Part shown: in pieces, positions 25,176 through 33,408 of the stretch
How the letters are laid out: the number at the start of each line of letters is the position of its first letter
Numbering within the stretch: the stretch's first letter is position 1
DNA from: Gillisella taibaishanensis
Lineage (GTDB): Bacteria > Pseudomonadota > Alphaproteobacteria > Rhizobiales > Rhizobiaceae
Length of the DNA: 64,000 nt
Reading direction: 5' to 3'
Assembly: GCF_001938985.1 (NCBI RefSeq)
Contig: NZ_MKIN01000019.1
Span: 310,001-374,000 of the forward strand
Position numbers and translations under genes: made by a program
Notes under the pieces: model-generated
Databases searched by the model: none
What the model saw: only the letters and a program-made list of their open reading frames with translations
Told to the model about the DNA's origin: nothing

Positions 25176-26192
25176 TTATTCATCGATTGGCGCGTGGCTG
25201 CAGGAGCCGCGTACCACCAGCGAACAGCCAAGCTTGCGGAGCCCGGGCTCCAATATCTGACCCTCGCCGAGAGCCAGTACCGTCAGCCCCGCCTGCCGGC
25301 CGAGCTCTTTCAGGTTCATATCAACCGTCGTCAGTGGCGGTCGGGACTGGGATGCCACGATTTCCCAATTGTCGAAGCCGACCACAGAAACATCGCCAGG
25401 AACCGACACGCCCAATTCACGCAAACCGTCGATCACGCCGCGAGCAATCATGTCGTTGCCGCAGAAAATTCCATCGGGCCTGCCGCCTTGCCGCCAGAGA
25501 TCGAGGACAGCCTCCCGCCCTGACGATTCCGTCCATTGCCCGTACAGAACCGGCGCCCCCTCCCCCGCGAGTTTCCGGAATGCTTCAGCGCGCTCGACCG
25601 CAGCGATGAACATATCCGGACCGGTGATATGCACGAGCCGTGTACGACCGAGCGACAGAAGGTAAGCCACGGCCAGTTCCGCACCCTGCGCATCGTCAGA
25701 TGCATAGGTGATGCTATTTGGAGGCCCTGCCGTAAAAGCATAGACGACCGGAACAGGAAGGTTGGATAGGTCGACTGGCAAAGCCCGATCGATCCGCTTG
25801 CCGGTCGCAATGATGCCATCCACCTGCTTGTCGAGCATCGCCTCCACATGAACGCGTGCGCGCTCTGGATCATCTTCGATGGCACACAAAAATACCGACA
25901 CGCCCTTATCCACCAAGGCCTCTGAAACGCCCGCCATCAGCGGCAGCGTAAAGCGGCCATAGGTGTCATTCGTCAACAATCCGATCGTAAAGGAACGGCG
26001 AGACAAAAGACCTCTTGCCAACGCATTCGGACGAAAACCGATTTCTTCGGCAATCCGCTTGATCCGCGCCCGTGTGTCTTCTCCCATACGACCGGTATCG
26101 TTCAACGCTTTCGAGACAGTCGATACGCTGACGCCAGCAACACGAGCTAAGTCGTGGATCGTCGTCCGAGAACTTTTCTGTTCCTGCGCCAG
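25176..26192 (-). CDS. LacI-family transcriptional regulator with apparent CTG start
   Basis: Reading back from the obvious core, the full helix-turn-helix TTIHDLARVAGVSVSTVSKAL is encoded, but no in-frame ATG, GTG or TTG exists between it and the upstream TAG. A CTG at 26192 has GGGAGG five bases before it and gives a 338-residue protein beginning (M)AQEQKSSRTT, the normal length for this family. The TTG at 26105 would delete the recognition helix. The periplasmic-binding-like core includes FTIGLLTNDTYGRF and SVVGFDNWEIVASQSRPPLTTVD. It precedes the arabinoside importer operon, and palindromes flank it. Confidence 0.85.
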   Translation of the reverse strand: MAQEQKSSRTTIHDLARVAGVSVSTVSKALNDTGRMGEDTRARIKRIAEEIGFRPNALARGLLSRRSFTIGLLTNDTYGRFTLPLMAGVSEALVDKGVSVFLCAIEDDPERARVHVEAMLDKQVDGIIATGKRIDRALPVDLSNLPVPVVYAFTAGPPNSITYASDDAQGAELAVAYLLSLGRTRLVHITGPDMFIAAVERAEAFRKLAGEGAPVLYGQWTESSGREAVLDLWRQGGRPDGIFCGNDMIARGVIDGLRELGVSVPGDVSVVGFDNWEIVASQSRPPLTTVDMNLKELGRQAGLTVLALGEGQILEPGLRKLGCSLVVRGSCSHAPIDE

Positions 26193-26217
26193 CGTTGCCT
26201 CCCATCGCTTTATGACG

Positions 26218-26235
26218 TGAGAAAACCTTTTTCCA
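26218..26235. promoter_or_regulatory. Imperfect LacI operator copy (O2)
   Basis: TGAGAAAACCTTTTTCCA matches 15 of 18 positions of the perfect palindrome at 26251-26268. Its start is exactly 33 bases from the other, close to three helical turns, so two repressor dimers could sit on the same face of DNA. It ends 26 bases before the regulator start codon. Confidence 0.5.
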
Positions 26236-26250
26236 TGGCACTAGTCAATA

Positions 26251-26268
26251 TGAGAAAACGTTTTCTCA
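26251..26268. promoter_or_regulatory. Perfect 18-bp palindrome, LacI operator candidate (O1)
   Basis: TGAGAAAACGTTTTCTCA is an exact palindrome with the central CG found in LacI-family operators. It lies 59 bases before the regulator start, so the regulator probably represses its own gene. Confidence 0.65.
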
Positions 26269-26535
26269 AAAATATTCTCAAACTGCAGCCGGAGCGCTGT
26301 ATCCGGCGTTTCGGCAACCGTTCAGCGGCCGGCGCTGGGGGAGTAGTCACCCAGGGGCCTTGCAGCTTTCAGCAAAAAAGGGGCCGCCAATGAAACGAAG
26401 CTGGCTCAATGCTGTGCCTGCGTGAGGTCTGATGGCCGATAATGATTGGCACAAGAACCTCTTTGGGAAATCGATGACAACTTTTTGTAGCATCGCGCGT
26501 TCTTAGACACTTGAGATCTTTCAAAGGATGCCACC

Positions 26536-27357
26536 ATGCCCCAAGGGTCAAAGTTCGAACTTCTTGCCAGATCAGGCTATGTCGCGCGCGGCATAGTCTT
26601 CTTGCTTGTCGCTGGCTTAGCGCTCCTCTCCGGCGTTGCGGGAGGAAAAGCAGATACCAAATCGGCGGTTTCGGAACTGCTTCAGCAGCCGTTCGGGCGA
26701 ATATGGGTAGGTCTTATTGGGCTTGGCCTTCTCGGCTTCGTTGCCTGGCGTCTTGCCCAGTCACTCGCAGACAGCGATGGCCACGGACGAGACAAAAAAG
26801 CAATCGCTATCCGACTTGCGTTGCTCGGAAGTGCGGTCACCTACATCTTCCTGGCATTCTTCGCGCTCAACCAAGCATTTTCGGGCATAAGGGGTAGCGA
26901 AGGGGGCGGAGAGAAGGGCGTGGCGCAGTGGGTTATGTCGCAACCTTTCGGACCCTATATCGCAATGGCAATCGGCTTCGGCCTCATCGTTGGCGGTGTC
27001 GTGACCTCCGCGAAGGGTTTGACGCGCAAATTCGAGAGATATCTGCACCTTCCCGATACCAAAGGGATCCTCGGCATGGTCTGTGTCTACGGACTTGTGG
27101 CACGCGGGTTCGTTTTCGCCATCACCGGCGTTCTCTTTGCCTATGCAGGATTTACCGTTGATGCCGAGCAGGCAGGAGGTATGTCGGACGCTCTATTATC
27201 GCTAAGACAACTCCCGTTCGGTGCTGCCATATACATTGTCGTTGCAGCAGGACTGGCAGCTTTCGGGATCTATAATCTTGTTGAAGCACGGTACCGCATC
27301 GTGCGCGGGCCATCCGTTAGCGATGTAAAGCATTCGCTTTCCGAGAAACGAATTTGA
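26536..27357 (+). CDS. DUF1206 domain-containing membrane protein
   Basis: 273 residues with six hydrophobic helices arranged as three two-helix repeats: ARSGYVARGIVFLLVAGLAL near residue 11, RLALLGSAVTYIFLAFFAL near 93, and VYGLVARGFVFAITGVLFAY near 183. The GYVARG/GLVARG openings are the DUF1206 hallmark. AAAGGA precedes the ATG. The family is found in many bacteria without an established role. It stands alone between the LacI and agp systems. Confidence 0.85.
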   Translation: MPQGSKFELLARSGYVARGIVFLLVAGLALLSGVAGGKADTKSAVSELLQQPFGRIWVGLIGLGLLGFVAWRLAQSLADSDGHGRDKKAIAIRLALLGSAVTYIFLAFFALNQAFSGIRGSEGGGEKGVAQWVMSQPFGPYIAMAIGFGLIVGGVVTSAKGLTRKFERYLHLPDTKGILGMVCVYGLVARGFVFAITGVLFAYAGFTVDAEQAGGMSDALLSLRQLPFGAAIYIVVAAGLAAFGIYNLVEARYRIVRGPSVSDVKHSLSEKRI

Positions 27358-27536
27358 ACCTCATCCAGTCGCAGATCTGCGATGGGCACGGATGCTGATT
27401 ACAAAAGCAGCCAATCTCTGGGTGGTGGTGCAGCAAGAGCTCCGACCTTTGAAGGTGATCGCAAGGTCGATACGCTGAAAGGAAAGCAATGCACCCTCAT
27501 TCGCATCTTAGGGCATTGCTATCCTCCTGTCTGGCA

Positions 27537-28439
27537 TCACTCCAGAATGCGCTGCGGACTGCTGATGCTTGCATACATTCCGCTGGTGCGAAAATCGCTT
27601 GGGTTGGTCCCGTAAAGTCGGCGGAAAACTTTGGAAAAGTAATTGGGATCGTCGAAGCCGCAGAGGGCCGAGACTTCCTTGATGGGCAAGTCTGCGGTCT
27701 TTGTCAGCAATTTCGCGGCACGCCGTAGGCGTTTTTGCAAAACGAATTCGGCAGGCGGCAGACCTTCGCTGGCCGCAAAGATGCGCGAAAAATGCGCCCG
27801 GCTGAGACCTGCCACTTTTGCGAGATCCGCTACGGATAATCGCTGATCGAGATTGTTCTCGATATGGCTGAGCACATGCTGCAATGAGCGATATTCCTGG
27901 GCGAAGGTCGGATGTGAACCAAACACATCGTCATAGAGAGCCATAGCCGCCTCGTAAGCGATAGCGGAGGCTGCTCCAGGCGTCTCACCGCCGGTGACCA
28001 GCCGGTGGCAGCAAAAAGCCAGATGGTCGATCGTTGCCGGCTGCAGTTTCAGCACAGGGCCGGTAATGGCGAGGATCGAACGATGGATCCGCAAAGCTTC
28101 CTCACCATTCATTGAGATCCAGAAAAACTCCCAATGGTCGCCGTTTTCCAACCAATAGCGGTGATTGTGCGGCACGACCACCAGAAGCGTTTCTCCTGGT
28201 TTTACCTGCATGGCGCGGCTCTCGTAGTGAAGGTTACCGCGCCCGCCGATCGTGTGCTGCAGGACCGTGAATGGCGCCAGCCCGCGCTTGCGGCCGTCCC
28301 AATCATACAGGCAGTTCTCACGAATTTCGTAGCCACTACTGGTCGGCATCGTGTGCAGTGACTGACGCCCTCGCGGCAGGGAAACCGTGCGCATGGCCGG
28401 GCCGGCTTTCACCAGATCATCGAGCACAAAATTACCCAT
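27537..28439 (-). CDS. agpT: AraC-family transcriptional activator, AgpT-like
   Basis: 300 residues. The N-terminal cupin-like sensor includes TIGGRGNLHYESRAMQVKPGETLLV and VVPHNHRYWLE. The C-terminal pair of helix-turn-helix motifs is LSVADLAKVAGLSRAHFSRIF and IKEVSALCGFDDPNYFSKVFRR. It is divergent from the GH4 gene of the alpha-galactoside operon; in S. meliloti an AraC-type activator at the same place (AgpT) is required for induction by alpha-galactosides. The gene name is by synteny, not by direct comparison. Confidence 0.85.
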   Translation of the reverse strand: MGNFVLDDLVKAGPAMRTVSLPRGRQSLHTMPTSSGYEIRENCLYDWDGRKRGLAPFTVLQHTIGGRGNLHYESRAMQVKPGETLLVVVPHNHRYWLENGDHWEFFWISMNGEEALRIHRSILAITGPVLKLQPATIDHLAFCCHRLVTGGETPGAASAIAYEAAMALYDDVFGSHPTFAQEYRSLQHVLSHIENNLDQRLSVADLAKVAGLSRAHFSRIFAASEGLPPAEFVLQKRLRRAAKLLTKTADLPIKEVSALCGFDDPNYFSKVFRRLYGTNPSDFRTSGMYASISSPQRILE

Positions 28440-28533
28440 TAAAGCATAATCCTTCTCTGTTCCCGTTTAGAAATATACGCATAATCGCTTTTCAAGGAGA
28501 AGCCCAACGGAGAGAAGAGGTCTGGAATCGTCA

Positions 28534-28550
28534 TAAAGGCCGAGCCTTTA
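28534..28550. promoter_or_regulatory. Inverted repeat in the agpT-agaL1 intergenic region
   Basis: TAAAGGC (28534-28540) and GCCTTTA (28544-28550) are perfect arms around CGA. It lies 88 bases before the GH4 start codon. It could be an activator or repressor site, or a leader hairpin in the agaL1 transcript. Confidence 0.4.
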
Positions 28551-28637
28551 GTCGATTTTCGGCGCAAATTTGCGCGCCATACGTGCAAGATGCGTCGCAT
28601 TTCTGTTGGATCCGATTTTAAGAGGAGGAGAGGACGA

Positions 28638-30104
28638 ATGAGTTTCAAAATTGCTATTATCGGCGCCGGCAGTGTTGGCTTCACCAAGAAGCTCTTTACC
28701 GATATCCTCTGCGTACCGGAATTTCAGGACATCGAATTCGCACTCACTGATATCAGCGAGCACAATCTGGGCATGATCCGTGAGATCCTGGAGCAGATTG
28801 TCAAATCCAACAATTTGCCGACCAAAGTGACGGCCACTACGGATCGGCGCCGTGCACTGGAAGGTGCGCGCTATATTATCAGCTGCGTGCGGGTTGGCGG
28901 GCTGGAGGCTTATGCCGATGACATTCGCATTCCGCTGAAATACGGCATCGATCAATGCGTCGGCGATACGATCTGCGCAGGCGGCATCCTCTACGGCCAG
29001 CGCAATATTCCTGTCATCCTCGACTTCTGCAAGGACATCCGCGAAGTGGCAGCTCCGGGCGCCAAATTTCTGAATTATGCCAACCCGATGGCCATGAACA
29101 CCTGGGCGGCGATCGAGTATGGCAAAGTCGACACGATCGGCCTTTGCCACGGAGTTCAGCATGGGGCGGAACAGATTGCCGAAGTGCTGGGCGCTTCGTC
29201 TGTCAAGGAACTTGATTATGTCTGCTCCGGCATCAACCATCAGACATGGTTTGTCGATCTCAGGCTAAACGGTCGTAAAATTGGCAAGGATGAGCTGATT
29301 GCCGCCTTTGAGGCGCATCCGGTCTATTCACAGCAGGAAAAGCTGCGCATTGACGTGCTGAAACGCTTCGGTGTCTATTCCACCGAAAGCAACGGCCATC
29401 TTTCGGAATATCTACCCTGGTACCGCAAGCGGCCAGACGAGATTACCCGCTGGATCGACATGTCCGACTGGATCCATGGAGAAACGGGCGGCTATCTGCG
29501 GTACTCCACCGAAACGCGCAACTGGTTCGAAACTGAATTTCCGCAGTTTCTGGAGCAGGCCAAGAAACCCATCGATCCGGCGCGTCGCTCAAACGAGCAT
29601 GCGAGCCATATTTTGGAGGCGCTGGAGACCGGTCGGGTCTATCGCGGCCACTTCAACGTCAAGAACACAGGCGTAATCACCAATCTTCCGACAGATGCGA
29701 TCATCGAGTCGCCAGGATTCGTCGACCGCTTCGGCATCAATATGGTGTCCGGCATCACGCTACCGGAAGCCTCTGCCGCAACCTGCATTGCATCGATCAA
29801 CGTGCAGCGCATGTCGGTTCATGCCGCTGTGACGGGTAACATCGATTTACTGAAACTCGCCGTTCTGCACGATCCGCTCGTCGGCGCCGTCTGCACGCCA
29901 GAGGAAGTTTGGCAAATGGTGGACGAGATGGTCGTGGCCCAGGCTCGTTGGCTGCCGCAATACGCCGATGCGGTGCCTGGCGCCCAGGAACGCCTGTCGA
30001 AAGCGAAGGTGAAGACCCGCGATTGGGCGGGTGCTGCGCGCCGCCAGGTCAGATCAATTGAGGAACTACGGGCGGAAAAGGCCGCACTGAAGGCTACCGG
30101 CTGA
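28638..30104 (+). CDS. agaL1: GH4 alpha-galactosidase/alpha-glucosidase, AgaL1-like
   Basis: 488 residues from the ATG at 28638 with a purine-rich GAGGAGAGGA before it. Family GH4 uses NAD+ and a divalent metal: the NAD motif is IIGAGSVGF (8-15), and metal ligands are Cys170 (GLCHGVQHG) and His201 (SGINHQTWF); NYANPMAMNTWA is the substrate phosphate/hydroxyl region. No signal peptide, so it is cytoplasmic. It begins the alpha-galactoside operon and is only distantly similar to the second GH4 gene at 36239, suggesting a different linkage or substrate size. Confidence 0.9.
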   Translation: MSFKIAIIGAGSVGFTKKLFTDILCVPEFQDIEFALTDISEHNLGMIREILEQIVKSNNLPTKVTATTDRRRALEGARYIISCVRVGGLEAYADDIRIPLKYGIDQCVGDTICAGGILYGQRNIPVILDFCKDIREVAAPGAKFLNYANPMAMNTWAAIEYGKVDTIGLCHGVQHGAEQIAEVLGASSVKELDYVCSGINHQTWFVDLRLNGRKIGKDELIAAFEAHPVYSQQEKLRIDVLKRFGVYSTESNGHLSEYLPWYRKRPDEITRWIDMSDWIHGETGGYLRYSTETRNWFETEFPQFLEQAKKPIDPARRSNEHASHILEALETGRVYRGHFNVKNTGVITNLPTDAIIESPGFVDRFGINMVSGITLPEASAATCIASINVQRMSVHAAVTGNIDLLKLAVLHDPLVGAVCTPEEVWQMVDEMVVAQARWLPQYADAVPGAQERLSKAKVKTRDWAGAARRQVRSIEELRAEKAALKATG

Positions 30105-30217
30105 CGACCTGAGGCCGCCTACCAAGCGAGATCAGGATTGCGGAAAGAGGAGTTCTGCAATCATAAGATGACGAGGAGCGGCGCACCGGGGGGTGACGTC
30201 GAAAGGGAGGAATTGGT

Positions 30218-32305
30218 ATGCTTCATCACCGAAAGATCAGCAGAATTGTGGCGCTTAGTCTCAGCGTTTCAATCTTTGCGCTTCAGGCTCAGGCCTTCGA
30301 GACCAGCACTCCCCCTGAGCCACCGCCTCTTCCAGCCCAGGGCAAGATCACCTACGTGGCGCGTGATTCCATCCTGGAGTTCAAGGCTTTGCCCTCCTAT
30401 AGCGAGCCTGACTGGATGGCAGACAAATTCGAGAAAGCTGGCAAGTTGCCACCTTTGAAGGATCGTCTGCCGGAGGAGCCGCTCGTGTACAAGACAGGCA
30501 ACATGCCGGATGGCGTGGGCGTCTATGGCGACACTATGCGCCACGTGATCGGTGGGCGCCCCGAAGGCTGGAACTATATCGCAGGACAAAGCCAAGGCTG
30601 GGGCGGTATCGACATCGCTCTCTCGGAATGCCTGACGCGCACGGCACCATTGTTCCAAGTCGATGCCAAGGATACCGAGCCCCTGCCGAACCTCGCCAAG
30701 AGTTGGGATTGGTCGACCGATGGCCACAAGTTGACCATGCATCTGGTCAAGGGTGCGAAATGGTCTGACGGCGTTCCCTTCACGGCCGATGACGTGATCT
30801 TCTATTGGGAAGACGCGGTGATTGATCCCAATGTTTCGCCGCTCGGCGGCGGTGCGTCGCCTGAAGCCTTTGGGGAAGGCACGACGCTGCGCAAGGTGGA
30901 CGACTATACGGTGGAATGGACCTTCAAGGCTGCGTTCCCCAAGCAGTATCTCTACACCATGGCCTACCCCAACTTTTGCCCGGGTCCGGCGCATATGTTG
31001 AAGCCGAAGCATCCAAAATACTCCAAGAACACCTACGAGCAGTTCAGGAATGCCTTTCCTCCGGAATATATGAACATGCCGGTCATGGGCGCTTGGGTAC
31101 CGGTTGCATACCGGCCAGATGACATCATCGTTCTGCGTCGTAATCCCTACTACTGGAAGGTCGATGAAAAAGGGCAGCAGCTGCCCTATCTCGACGAGAT
31201 ACAATACAAGCTGTCGACCTGGGCCGACCGAGACGTGCAAGCGGTGGCAGGGTCAGGCGATTTCTCGAACCTCGAGCAGCCGGAAAACTTCGTCGCATCG
31301 CTGAAGCGTGCGGCCGAGCCAAATGCGCCGGCACGCCTTGCTTTCGGGCCGCGCCTGATTGGCTATAATCTTCTGATGAACTTTTCCGCCAATGGCTGGG
31401 GCACTCCCGATGAGCGCGAACAGGCGGTGCGCGAGCTGAACCGCAATTTGGAATTCCGCCAGGCCGTGACCTCCGCCATCGACCGAAAGGCTGTTGGAGA
31501 CAGTCTCGTCAAGGGTCCCTTTACAGCAATCTATCCTGGCGGCCTGTCCTCGGGCACCAGCTTCTACGATCGCCAATCGACGGTCTATTATCCCTACGAT
31601 CTCGAAGCAGCCAAGGCGACGTTGAAGAAGCTGGGCTTGGTCGACACGGATAACGACGGCTTCGTCAACTTTCCCAAGGGGACGGCAGGCGGCAAGGATG
31701 TCGAGATCGTCCTTCTCGTCAACAATGGCTACGCGACGGACAAGAGCCTTGCCGAAGGTCTTGTCGGCCAGATGGCAAAGCTTGGGCTGCGCGTGGTGAT
31801 AAACGCCCTCGACTCCAATCAACGTGACGCTGCTCATTACTCGGGACGGTTCGACTGGGCCGTGCGGCGTAATTCCACCGAACTGTCGTCGGTAGTGCAG
31901 AATACAGAGCAGCTGGCACCTGTCGGCCCACGCACGAGTTGGAACCATCGCGCGCCCGAGGGCAAGGAACTGGACATCCTTCCTTTCGAGCAGCAAATGG
32001 CCGATCTGGTCAAACGTTTCATCGCCTCGCAGGATAATGCCGAGCGTGCCGATCTGATGAAACAGTACCAGAAGCTCTACACCCAGAACCTCTATACGGT
32101 CGGTCTGACGGAATATCCTGGCGCGTTGATCATCAACAAGCGTTTCTCCAACATTCCGCCGGGCACGCCGATCTACATGTTCAACTGGGCTGAAGACGCG
32201 ATTATGCGCGAACGGGTCTGGGTCGCTGCCGGCAAGCAGGGCAAGTATGAACTCTTCCCGCAGCAGCTTCCCGGAAAGCCGGGCGATCCCGGCCCGACCA
32301 AATGA
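30218..32305 (+). CDS. agpA: Dipeptide-type ABC transporter substrate-binding protein, AgpA-like
   Basis: 695 residues. Signal peptide ends QAQA before FETSTPPE; GGGAGG lies seven bases before the ATG. The family 5 solute-binding pattern is clear: ESLTR-equivalent IALSECLTRTAPLF, LAKSWDWSTDGHKLTMHLVKGAKWSDG and FTADDVIFYWED. At about 695 residues it is longer than DppA/OppA, like S. meliloti AgpA, which binds melibiose, raffinose and related alpha-galactosides despite its peptide-transporter ancestry. It is followed by a hairpin and the two permeases. Confidence 0.9.
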   Translation: MLHHRKISRIVALSLSVSIFALQAQAFETSTPPEPPPLPAQGKITYVARDSILEFKALPSYSEPDWMADKFEKAGKLPPLKDRLPEEPLVYKTGNMPDGVGVYGDTMRHVIGGRPEGWNYIAGQSQGWGGIDIALSECLTRTAPLFQVDAKDTEPLPNLAKSWDWSTDGHKLTMHLVKGAKWSDGVPFTADDVIFYWEDAVIDPNVSPLGGGASPEAFGEGTTLRKVDDYTVEWTFKAAFPKQYLYTMAYPNFCPGPAHMLKPKHPKYSKNTYEQFRNAFPPEYMNMPVMGAWVPVAYRPDDIIVLRRNPYYWKVDEKGQQLPYLDEIQYKLSTWADRDVQAVAGSGDFSNLEQPENFVASLKRAAEPNAPARLAFGPRLIGYNLLMNFSANGWGTPDEREQAVRELNRNLEFRQAVTSAIDRKAVGDSLVKGPFTAIYPGGLSSGTSFYDRQSTVYYPYDLEAAKATLKKLGLVDTDNDGFVNFPKGTAGGKDVEIVLLVNNGYATDKSLAEGLVGQMAKLGLRVVINALDSNQRDAAHYSGRFDWAVRRNSTELSSVVQNTEQLAPVGPRTSWNHRAPEGKELDILPFEQQMADLVKRFIASQDNAERADLMKQYQKLYTQNLYTVGLTEYPGALIINKRFSNIPPGTPIYMFNWAEDAIMRERVWVAAGKQGKYELFPQQLPGKPGDPGPTK

Positions 32306-32326
32306 TCTCCTCCCTTATGAAAAACG

Positions 32327-32351
32327 CCGGCCGCGTGGAAAACGCGGCCGG
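32327..32351 (+). promoter_or_regulatory. Intercistronic hairpin between agpA and agpB
   Basis: CCGGCCGCGT (32327-32336) pairs exactly with ACGCGGCCGG (32342-32351), loop GGAAA. It starts 22 bases after the agpA stop and 49 bases before agpB. Like the hairpin at 23761 it follows a binding-protein gene and may raise its expression above that of the permeases. Confidence 0.65.
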
Positions 32352-32399
32352 ACAAGCGGACAGATGGCCAAAGCGGCTTTCGACGGTGGAGATAATGCC

Positions 32400-33407
32400 A
32401 TGTTGAGATTTCTCCTGACGCGGATCGCATCGGCTGTGCCGGTGCTGTTGATCCTCAGCATCGTTACGTTTGCGATCATTCAGGCCCCACCCGGCGACTA
32501 TGCAGACTACATCCGCTCGCAACTCATGAACCAGGGTGGCGCTTCCTTCGAGCAGGCGCAAGCAGAAGCACAGGCCTACCGGGTAGAGCACGGGCTCGAT
32601 AAGCCGATGGTCGTGCAATATGCCAATTGGATCACCGGTATCGTGACCCGCGGCGACTTCGGCTACAGCTTCTATTATAACAAGCCAGTGGCGGAGGTCG
32701 TGGGCGAAAGATTGCCGCGCACGCTGGCGCTTGCTCTTGTGTGCCATATCCTGGCATCGGTCTTTGGCATCACTTTCGGCATCTGGGCCGCAACCCGCCA
32801 GTATTCCTGGATAGATAATGTTCTGTCGGCGGTCTCGTTTCTGGGGATGACCATTCCGCGCTTTCTGATGGCGCTCGTGCTTGTTTACCTGATGGTATTT
32901 CATTTTGAAGTGTCGGAGATCGGCAGCTTCTTCTCGCCGCAATATGGGGGAGCCCCCTGGTCATTCGCGAAGATCGCGGATCTGATCCATCACATCTGGC
33001 CGGTGGTCGCCATCGCCGTCTTCGGCGGGCTCGCCTACAATATGCGGGTGATGCGCGGCAATCTCCTTGATACTCTGAACGCGCAGTATATCGAAACCGC
33101 CCGAGCCAAGGGTCTGTCGGAAGGCTCCGTCATCCTGCGCCATGCCGTGCCGAATGCGCTGCACCCTCTCGTTATGTATCAGGGGGTCGTACTGCCGTAC
33201 ATGCTGAGCGGCGAAATCGAAACCGCGATTATCTTTGCGCTGCCGACCGTTGGGCCCGCGATCGTCGGATCTATGGCGGTTGGCGATGTCTATGTCACCG
33301 CAACATTCATGATGGTGCTGGCCGCAACGCTTGTGGTTGGCAATATCATCGCCGACATGCTGCTGGCACTGTTGGACCCAAGGGTTCGCGAATTCGGGAG
33401 GGCGTAG
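32400..33407 (+). CDS. agpB: ABC transporter permease, DppB/OppB type
   Basis: 335 residues from the ATG at 32400 (MLRFLLTRIASAVPVLL) with GGAG before it; the frame is open back to 32247 but that overlaps agpA. The N-terminal helix, the DFGYSFYYNKPVAEVVGERLP element and the EAA-type loop YIETARAKGLSEGSVILRHAVPNAL are typical of the first permease of peptide-type importers. ETAIIFALPTVGPAIVGSM is the late family signature. Confidence 0.9.
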   Translation: MLRFLLTRIASAVPVLLILSIVTFAIIQAPPGDYADYIRSQLMNQGGASFEQAQAEAQAYRVEHGLDKPMVVQYANWITGIVTRGDFGYSFYYNKPVAEVVGERLPRTLALALVCHILASVFGITFGIWAATRQYSWIDNVLSAVSFLGMTIPRFLMALVLVYLMVFHFEVSEIGSFFSPQYGGAPWSFAKIADLIHHIWPVVAIAVFGGLAYNMRVMRGNLLDTLNAQYIETARAKGLSEGSVILRHAVPNALHPLVMYQGVVLPYMLSGEIETAIIFALPTVGPAIVGSMAVGDVYVTATFMMVLAATLVVGNIIADMLLALLDPRVREFGRA

Positions 33408-33408
33408 G

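Larger units (their letters stand above)
26193..26535. other. Divergent region between the LacI-type regulator and the DUF1206 gene
   Basis: Besides the two operator-like palindromes this 343-base stretch holds no gene I can support. Bases 26285-26535 contain no repeat or terminator I can see; the DUF1206 promoter must lie there. Confidence 0.5.

Noticed and set aside
25966..26241. Open frame starting at an ATG with a GGGAGG-like sequence right after it
   Set aside because: It is in a different frame from the LacI-type helix-turn-helix; the same GGGAGG serves the CTG at 26192.
27382..27615. 77-codon open frame after the DUF1206 gene
   Set aside because: No ribosome site, no protein-like pattern, and it overlaps the AraC gene 3' end.
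30269..31240. 323-codon open frame on the minus strand
   Set aside because: Antisense to the agpA-like gene, which has a signal peptide and family 5 motifs.
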